Positions 58,807 to 64,000 of a stretch of DNA of 64,000 bases are shown here, in pieces. The DNA comes from Burkholderia sp. S171. Lineage in GTDB: Bacteria; Pseudomonadota; Gammaproteobacteria; Burkholderiales; Burkholderiaceae. The notes beneath the pieces were generated by a model. The model did not search any database and was not told where the DNA came from. It saw only the letters and a list, made by a program, of their open reading frames with translations. The position numbers and the translations under genes were made by a program. Within the stretch, counting starts at the first letter, position 1; each line of letters begins with the position of its first letter. The stretch covers positions 7,835 to 71,834 of the forward strand of contig NZ_LMUF01000061.1 in assembly GCF_009766085.1 (NCBI RefSeq), in the 5' to 3' direction.

Positions 58807-59073
58807 ATGGAAATTGCATTCGATCGCGTGAAAGACGCCGCTAACTTGCAAAAGCACGGCGTCTCGCTGGCGGATGCAGTTCATCTTGACCGGTCGAGCC
58901 TGTTCACTACGACCGATACCCGCCGTGACTACGGCGAAGATCGGTACCAGGGCTTTGGCGTTATCGGCGGCCGGTTGTACTTCGTGGCGTTCACACCCCG
59001 TGACGACACCATGCGGGTTATCAGCTTTCGAAAAGCAAATAACCGGGAGATACACGACTATGAACAAAACTAA
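58807..59073 (+). CDS. brnT: BrnT family ribonuclease toxin
   Basis: An 88-residue toxin of the BrnTA type II system, a RelE-fold ribonuclease that inhibits growth. Family marks: EIAFDRVKDAANLQKHGVSL (about 2-21), DTRRDYGEDRYQGFGVIGGR (about 37-56), FTPRDDTMRVISFRKANNRE (about 62-81) and a final Tyr. The catalytic Arg/Lys positions in RVISFRKAN are intact. No ribosome site precedes the ATG: the operator abuts it. It overlaps brnA by 14 bases. Confidence 0.92.
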   Translation: MEIAFDRVKDAANLQKHGVSLADAVHLDRSSLFTTTDTRRDYGEDRYQGFGVIGGRLYFVAFTPRDDTMRVISFRKANNREIHDYEQN

Positions 59074-59365
59074 ATTGAGGCGGAACACGCCGGAAGAAGA
59101 AGCCGCGATCAATCGCGGCATCGCTGCTGATCCCGACACCGCAGCACTATCGACGCAAGAGATGAAGGCGTTGCGCCCGCTCCCGGAGGTGATGGCCGAA
59201 CGACGCATGGGGCGCCCGCCGAAAGAGCATCGCAAGGAGCAGGTCAGCGTGCGTTATGACGCGGATGTGATTGCGGCCTTCCGGGCGACGGGCGAAGGCT
59301 GGCAGACACGCATGAACAATGCGTTGCGCACCTATCTCAGCGAGCATCCGTTGAAGGCCGCTTGA
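59060..59365 (+). CDS. brnA: BrnA family antitoxin
   Basis: A 101-residue antitoxin. The N-terminal half (about 1-55: RRNTPEEEAAINRGIAADPD, ALRPLPEVMAERRMGRPPKE) covers BrnT, and the C-terminal half is a ribbon-helix-helix DNA-binding domain (QVSVRYDADVIAAFRATGEG, then WQTRMNNALRTYLSEH, a BrnA signature). It should dimerise, neutralise BrnT and repress the operon at the CTAC-N5-GTAG sites. GGGAGA lies upstream of the ATG, so antitoxin translation starts from a good site. Confidence 0.93.
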   Translation: MNKTKLRRNTPEEEAAINRGIAADPDTAALSTQEMKALRPLPEVMAERRMGRPPKEHRKEQVSVRYDADVIAAFRATGEGWQTRMNNALRTYLSEHPLKAA

Positions 59366-59477
59366 GCATGATCATTGACGCATGAATCATTGCCGCATGA
59401 GTCGCGAACACGACGGGTCGCCAGGCGAACCCTGACGCTCAGCGCCGCTTTCTTCCGTGCAAAGTCGACGGATCAAC

Positions 59478-59519
59478 ACAAGGGCCGTTCCGTACTTCAG
59501 CGTCGGTGGCCTTTGTTTT
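59478..59519 (+). terminator. Weak terminator-like hairpin after brnA
   Basis: AAGGGCC can pair with GGCCTTT (one wobble) across a 20-base loop, followed by GTTTTC. Tentative. Confidence 0.35.
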
Positions 59520-59629
59520 CCCCAACCCCGTCACCGTTCGATCACCTTTTCCAAAAGCGACACACTCTCCGCCTCCGTCTCAAAATGTTAAGGTAGGGCT
59601 CGGTTTATTTTGAGACGGACAGCAAAAGC

Positions 59630-60175
59630 GTGATTTTCACCACCCATCTGAAGGCTCTAGGCGTTTCCCTCGCCGCATCGATTCTTGTTCTTGGCGCCTG
59701 TGCGCCCCTTCCTCCGGACGGCAGCGCCAGCAGCGCGCTGCCTGCGTCGACCCCCGTGCAGGTGGCGGCCGCCAAACCGCAACCCCCCCAGAGACGCACC
59801 GCCCAAGTCGATGCTTCCGGCGCTCCCGCCGCACAACGCATAGAAGTGGGCGGCCCAAGCGGTTACCGGACGGAAGTCTCCATTACGCCGCCGAAGCAGG
59901 TATGCGATCTCGACGCCTTCGCCGACGGTGTCCAGTACGGATATGCCTACACGTGGAACCGCCTCGTGATGGAACAGGCACGCGACGGCGCCAAGCCTGC
60001 CGGTGCGCCGCCGCCCCAGTTCGATCCTTCATCCATCCGTTTGCAGGACGAGCAGTACAAAATCGTGTGGAACGGCGACCAGCGGGTGAATGCGTGTGCG
60101 TCCGATGGTTATCTGATCGGGCGCATCGTGGGTACACACCGGGCTTCCACCGACCTCAAGGCCACCGCGAGCTAA
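59630..60175 (+). CDS. Putative lipoprotein, GTG start
   Basis: A 181-residue protein with a lipoprotein signal (LGVSLAASILVLGAC, lipobox LGAC near residue 24), so lipidated at that Cys. A Pro/Ala/Gln-rich linker (about 25-70) leads to a compact C-terminal domain (about 78-175) with YRTEVSITPPKQVCDLDAFA, VQYGYAYTWNRLVMEQ and YKIVWNGDQRVNACASDGYL, containing two Cys that may form a disulphide. No family recognised. The GTG at 59630 follows GAGACGGA. It converges with the next lipoprotein gene. Confidence 0.72.
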   Translation: MIFTTHLKALGVSLAASILVLGACAPLPPDGSASSALPASTPVQVAAAKPQPPQRRTAQVDASGAPAAQRIEVGGPSGYRTEVSITPPKQVCDLDAFADGVQYGYAYTWNRLVMEQARDGAKPAGAPPPQFDPSSIRLQDEQYKIVWNGDQRVNACASDGYLIGRIVGTHRASTDLKATAS

Positions 60176-60191
60176 TCCTTCAGTGCGTCGT

Positions 60192-60554
60192 TTAGTCGCA
60201 TTTGTGGGCGTCGGCCACGTAGGCTGACGCGCTCACGGTATCGCCGTAAATCGTATATCCCGTACCGTTCGCCGACGGTTCCGCGTCGATCAGCAACAGG
60301 GTCTGCCCGTTCGCGCCGTGTACGGCGATCACGTCGCCGTCTGCGTTCGGCGAGTATTCGCTGATCTTCAACGGCCGCACGGCCCATTTCGCCTTCACAC
60401 ATGCAACGAACGGCAGCACGGGGAGGTGCGACGTGCCCGAGCCGACCGGCACCGTCTTGATCAGCGAATCGTATTGGGTCGCGCAGGCGCTCAAGGCGAG
60501 GACGCTGACGGAAAGGGCGAAGGTCACAGCGGCGGCGAGGCGTTGCGTTTTCAT
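60192..60554 (-). CDS. Putative small lipoprotein
   Basis: A 120-residue protein with signal and lipobox (VTFALSVSVLALSAC, Cys24). The mature part is beta-rich: LPVLPFVACVKAKWAVRPLK (about 44-63), NADGDVIAVHGANGQTLLLI (about 70-89), YTIYGDTVSASAYVADAHKC (about 100-119). Two further Cys near 52 and 119 may pair. AAGG lies about 8 bases before the ATG. No family recognised. Confidence 0.72.
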   Translation of the reverse strand: MKTQRLAAAVTFALSVSVLALSACATQYDSLIKTVPVGSGTSHLPVLPFVACVKAKWAVRPLKISEYSPNADGDVIAVHGANGQTLLLIDAEPSANGTGYTIYGDTVSASAYVADAHKCD

Positions 60555-60901
60555 ACGGTAGAACCTTTTTATCGATGATAAATGCGGTGCCTACGAGCGG
60601 GCATCGGAGCCAAGATGCTAACCGCTCGCCCGATCAGGTGTGAAGAAAACGACCGGAACGGCCGCAAAACCGCTGCTGGACCCGGCCGAACGGCATAGAC
60701 TCCCACACTTTTCTTAAGTCCCGTCAACCTAGGCCGTTATACAACCGTTGCTAACCGTAACGTTCTATTCAGGCTTTTGAAATCTGAGTGAACGCCGGAT
60801 AGTCTCGAAACGGTCCGGCATTTGGCCGCCAGAACCAAGAACCAACAAAACGCCTACAAGCCGCAAGGCCAGAAGGCGTTGAAGCAAGTCCGGTAATCAG
60901 C
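60555..60901. other. Divergent intergenic region before mprF
   Basis: About 350 bp, no gene. It should carry the promoter of the mprF-acvB operon, which in related bacteria responds to acid; I see no certain -10/-35 pair. Confidence 0.35.
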
Positions 60902-63496
60902 ATGTCTCGCAGAAATAGTGTCAGTTCAGTTCCTTTGCTGGAATCGCTGCTTCGTTTGCCGAAAGCGTGGCGATTGCAGCGTTTCACCGCGCCCGTGCTC
61001 GCGCTGGTTGTGTGCGCGTTGCTGCTGGTGGTTTTCCAGCATCTGTCGCACGCCGTCGACTATAAAACGGTCGTTCACCAATTGCGCATGCTTCGCTTCG
61101 AGGCGTGGGCCGGGGCGCTTGCCGCCACCGTGCTGAGCTACGTAGCGTTGGCCGGCCGCGACGCGGTCGGCCTGCGTTATCTCGACGTCAAAGTGCCGCG
61201 TTCCGTGCTGTGGGTCGGTTCGACGGTCGCCTCCGCGCTCGGCAACGCGACCGGTTTTGGCGCGCTGACCGGCGGCGCCGTACGTTGCCGCGTGTATGGC
61301 GTCGCGGGCGTTACGCCCGTGCAGGTCGGCCGCCTGACGGTGTTCACGAGCGTCACGCTGGCGCTTGCCCTGGTGTTGATGACAGCCGTTGGCATGCTGT
61401 GCGCCGCCGATACTTTGGCCGCCATGCTGCATGTATCGCCGGATATCCTGCGAGTCAGCGGCGGCGCGGTCCTGGCCGGATTTGCGGTGATGATCGTGCT
61501 GTGCCGCGCCGCCCCCCGAACGCTGCAAACACGCTGGAACTGGCTCGCCGTCACCGTTCCGGCGCGCCGCGATCTGGTTGCGCAACTCGTGCTCGCCGCG
61601 CTCGACGTATGCGCCGCTGCGCTCGCGCTGTGGGCTGTGCTGCCGCACGCCCAGGTGGGCTTTGGCGAATTCCTCACGGTATTTTCCGCTGCCATGCTGC
61701 TCGGCATGATCGGCCATACGCCAGGCGGTGTCGGCGTGTTCGAGGCTGCGATGGTGTTCGCGCTCGGCGACAGCGTGAAGACGCCCGAGATGCTGGCTGC
61801 GCTGCTGGCGTATCGCGCGATCTATTTCGGCCTGCCGCTGATCGCCGCCACGTTCGTTCTGGCAGCGTTCGAAGGCCGTGCGCTCAAGGGGCGCTTCGCG
61901 TTCCTGAATCCATCGAATGTGTCGCAGCTCGCGCCCGTATTCCTGAGCGTGGTGACCTTCGTGGTCGGCGGCATGCTCGTGATTTCCGGCGCAACGCCCG
62001 CGTTCGGCAAACGCATTGCAGTGCTGCAAGCCGTGTTGCCGCTGTGGGTGCTTGAAAGCTCGCAACTGCTGGGAAGTGTGCTGGGCGTGGTTCTGCTGTT
62101 TGTTGCGCGCGGTTTGCTGCGCCGTCTCGATGCCGCCTGGTGGCTCGCCATCGCGCTCGCGGTGGCCAACCTGGCGCTGTCGATGGCGAAGGGGCTGGCG
62201 TTTGTCGAAACGGGCGTGCTCGCGCTGCTGATCGCGTTGCTGCTGGCGACCCGCGACCGCTTTAACCGGCGCTCGTCGCTGCTCGCTGAGCAGTTCACGG
62301 TGAGCTGGCTGGTGTCGGTCGCGATCGTGATCGGGCTGGCGGTCTGGATCATGTTGTTCGCTTTTCGCGATGTCAATTACAGCCGCGACCTGTGGTGGCA
62401 ATTCGCCTTCGACGAACGCGCGCCGCGCGCGTTGCGCGCGACGCTCGCGGCCGGGTTGTCCGCTGCGCTGTTCGCCGTGTGGCAGTTGCTGCGTCCGGCG
62501 GCTGGCCGGTTCGAGAAACCCGCGCCTCAGGATCTGCTCGATGCCGCGCGCATTTTCCGCGCGCAGGAGCGCAGTGACGCCGGCCTCGCGATGATGGGCG
62601 ACAAGAGTTTCCTGTTCTCGACCTCGCGCGAGGCGTTCCTGATGTACGCGAAACACGGGCGCACCTGGGCGGCGTTGCACGACCCGGTCGGGCCGCGCCG
62701 CGAATGGGCGGAACTGATCCGCCGGTTCGTGGAAATGGCGCATGCGCACAATGGCCGCGCCGCGTTCTACCAGGTTCGCGCCGACGCACTGCCGCTTTAC
62801 CTCGATGCCGGTCTCACGCTGATGAAGCTCGGCGAGGAAGCCCACGTCGTGCTGGAAGATTTCGACTTGAAGGGATCGCATCGCGCTCATTTGCGATACG
62901 CGCTGAAGCGTGGCGAACGCGACGGTTTCGACGTGGAAGTCATCGATTCACCGCGTGTTCCCGAGACCATGCCCGTCCTGCGCGAGATTTCCGATGCATG
63001 GCTTGGAAGCCGCGAGGCGCGGGAAAAGAGCTTTTCGGTCGCCGCCTTTACTGACGATTACCTCGCCGCGCAGTCCGTGTTGCTGGTGCGTCAGGAAGGT
63101 AAGCCGGTGGCGTTCGTCACCTTCATGACGACCGATCTGAACACCGAGGCCACAGTGGGTGTGATGCGGCATCTGCCCGACGCGTCGCCTTACGCAATGG
63201 AATATCTGTTCACGAAGCTCGCGCTCCATTTGAAGCAGGCCGGGTTCCAGACCTTGAGCCTGGGCATTGCGCCTTTGTCCGGCATGCAGCCGACACCGCT
63301 TGCTTCGCCGTGGCATCGGCTGGCTGGGTTGGTCTGGCGATTTGGCGGTCGTTTCTATAATTTCCGGGGCTTGCGCGGTTTCAAGAGCAAGTTCCAGCCG
63401 CGTTGGGAACCGCGTTATCTCGCGGCATCCGGCTCGGTCGGCGTGTTTTTCACGCTTGCAGATCTCTCGTTGCTGGCGGGAGGCTGGCGTTCATGA
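60902..63496 (+). CDS. mprF: MprF/LpiA-type phosphatidylglycerol lysyltransferase and flippase
   Basis: An 864-residue membrane protein. Residues about 1-520 contain about 14 hydrophobic segments (the flippase half) with the conserved GMIGHTPGGVGVFEAAMVFA (about 264-283). The C-terminal 320 residues are the cytoplasmic GNAT-fold synthase domain that uses aminoacyl-tRNA to make lysyl-phosphatidylglycerol: MMGDKSFLFSTSREAFLMYA (about 564-583), EDFDLKGSHRAHLRYALKRG (about 652-671), GVMRHLPDASPYAMEYLFTK (about 752-771), RFYNFRGLRGFKSKFQPRWE (about 818-837). Known members reduce the negative charge of the membrane and increase resistance to acid and cationic peptides. The acvB-type gene overlaps its end (ATGA), as in lpiA-acvB operons of rhizobia. 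The transferred amino acid is inferred. Confidence 0.93.
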   Translation: MSRRNSVSSVPLLESLLRLPKAWRLQRFTAPVLALVVCALLLVVFQHLSHAVDYKTVVHQLRMLRFEAWAGALAATVLSYVALAGRDAVGLRYLDVKVPRSVLWVGSTVASALGNATGFGALTGGAVRCRVYGVAGVTPVQVGRLTVFTSVTLALALVLMTAVGMLCAADTLAAMLHVSPDILRVSGGAVLAGFAVMIVLCRAAPRTLQTRWNWLAVTVPARRDLVAQLVLAALDVCAAALALWAVLPHAQVGFGEFLTVFSAAMLLGMIGHTPGGVGVFEAAMVFALGDSVKTPEMLAALLAYRAIYFGLPLIAATFVLAAFEGRALKGRFAFLNPSNVSQLAPVFLSVVTFVVGGMLVISGATPAFGKRIAVLQAVLPLWVLESSQLLGSVLGVVLLFVARGLLRRLDAAWWLAIALAVANLALSMAKGLAFVETGVLALLIALLLATRDRFNRRSSLLAEQFTVSWLVSVAIVIGLAVWIMLFAFRDVNYSRDLWWQFAFDERAPRALRATLAAGLSAALFAVWQLLRPAAGRFEKPAPQDLLDAARIFRAQERSDAGLAMMGDKSFLFSTSREAFLMYAKHGRTWAALHDPVGPRREWAELIRRFVEMAHAHNGRAAFYQVRADALPLYLDAGLTLMKLGEEAHVVLEDFDLKGSHRAHLRYALKRGERDGFDVEVIDSPRVPETMPVLREISDAWLGSREAREKSFSVAAFTDDYLAAQSVLLVRQEGKPVAFVTFMTTDLNTEATVGVMRHLPDASPYAMEYLFTKLALHLKQAGFQTLSLGIAPLSGMQPTPLASPWHRLAGLVWRFGGRFYNFRGLRGFKSKFQPRWEPRYLAASGSVGVFFTLADLSLLAGGWRS

Positions 63497-64000
63497 CATT
63501 TTTCAAGAAGTTCGCGGTTGTTTCTCTGTGGTGTGTGCTGTCGGTTTCAATGGCCCATGCCGGCACCTTGCCGGGCGGCCGGTATGGCGACGTGACATTC
63601 ACGAAACCTGCCGGCCCAATGCGCGGTTTCGTCGTCTTGTTCTCCGACAAGAACTGGACCCCCGCCGATACCCAGACCGCCGATGCATTGGCCAAAAACG
63701 GCGCAATGGTGGTGGGCGTGGACACGGCGCGCTACGCGGCGAAATTGCCGGCAGAGAAGGAGACTTGCCACAACCTGGTGGGTGATGCCGAGTCGGTGAG
63801 CCATCAACTTGAACGCGAAGTGCAATCCAGCCGTTATTTCGCGCCCATCCTGATGGGCACGGGTCAAGGCGGCGTGCTGGCCACGAAGATCCTGGCGCAG
63901 GCGCCGGACAATACGGTGGCGGGCGCGCTCGCACTGAATCCCGATCCGCAATTGGACGCACGTTTCAACCTGTGCCCGCCCGATCCGACCATCACGCACG
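63493..64000 (+). CDS. acvB: AcvB/VirJ family protein (partial, C-terminus beyond window)
   Basis: 169 codons are visible. A signal peptide (FAVVSLWCVLSVSMAHAG, about 6-23) indicates a periplasmic protein. The rest shows an alpha/beta-hydrolase start: FVVLFSDKNWTPADTQTADA (about 46-65), VVGVDTARYAAKL (about 76-88), and APILMGTGQGGVLATKILAQ (about 117-136). In that last stretch the nucleophile-elbow position reads GTGQG, without Ser. AcvB hydrolyses lysyl-phosphatidylglycerol made by its MprF/LpiA partner; its VirJ-like catalytic domain lies in the C-terminal half, off this window. Translational coupling to mprF supports the assignment. Confidence 0.88.
   Translation, partial: MTFFKKFAVVSLWCVLSVSMAHAGTLPGGRYGDVTFTKPAGPMRGFVVLFSDKNWTPADTQTADALAKNGAMVVGVDTARYAAKLPAEKETCHNLVGDAESVSHQLEREVQSSRYFAPILMGTGQGGVLATKILAQAPDNTVAGALALNPDPQLDARFNLCPPDPTITH

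Noticed and set aside
60926..62890. 654-codon open frame antisense to mprF
   Set aside because: It lies wholly opposite a convincing mprF, has Gln/His/Arg-rich low-complexity content typical of antisense GC-rich shadows, and has no ribosome site.
1..64000. tRNA, rRNA, CRISPR array, integrase or intact insertion sequence
   Set aside because: I looked for T-loop signatures, regularly spaced direct repeats and transposase or integrase motifs and found none that hold up.

Overview
The window looks like a 64-kb stretch of chromosome from a member of the Burkholderiaceae, most likely Paraburkholderia or Caballeronia. The reasons are the GC-rich, codon-dense layout, several families typical of that group (DUF4148, DUF3331, a second Hfq-like protein, an MprF/AcvB pair) and many IclR/LysR/TetR/AraC regulators beside small catabolic operons. 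No rRNA, tRNA, CRISPR array, phage or intact insertion sequence is visible. The genus is an inference, not read directly.

Layout: 1-7.97 kb has the 3-prime part of a DUF2891 gene, kgtP (alpha-ketoglutarate permease), a hipBA toxin-antitoxin pair with an operator array, two hypothetical genes, and an AraC regulator divergent from an acyl-CoA dehydrogenase. 8.4-14.0 kb is an IclR-headed catabolic cluster (cyclase-type hydrolase, SDR, hydroxyacyl-CoA-type dehydrogenase, AtoE-type transporter, muconolactone-isomerase-like and YciI-like proteins) of unknown substrate. 14.3-17.5 kb has DUF427, an FMN monooxygenase, a TetR regulator and a small secreted protein. 18.1-26.5 kb holds an Hfq paralogue, small exported proteins, a nitroreductase, a metallophosphoesterase, an EamA transporter, a CBS-pair protein and a zinc-finger protein. 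26.6-33.6 kb has NhaR, an OxlT-like carrier, a cupin, a PanS-like carrier, DUF1810, a YadGH-type ABC exporter and DUF985.

33.7-45.9 kb holds an RcnB-like protein, TetR divergent from an NTF2-like gene over twin operators, a ZntB-type transporter, an orphan receiver protein, CheV, a second CBS protein, a three-gene cassette of unknown role, and a phosphoesterase/PAP2 pair. 45.9-51.4 kb has MAPEG, a carboxylesterase and a pyrimidine-nucleoside operon (nupC, cdd, nucleoside hydrolase). That operon is separated from a HAD phosphatase by a 911-bp imperfect palindrome with G-rich ends. 51.5-58.6 kb has a Na/Pi cotransporter, a DeoR regulator and a four-gene ABC importer. The window ends with brnTA, two lipoproteins, and the mprF(lpiA)-acvB membrane-lipid operon, with acvB cut by the window edge.

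The most unusual structure is the 911-bp palindromic element at 49749-50659. Next are the brnT and iclR promoters, whose -10 boxes sit so close to the ATG that leaderless transcripts are predicted. Protein families were assigned by reading motifs only; no database search was run.
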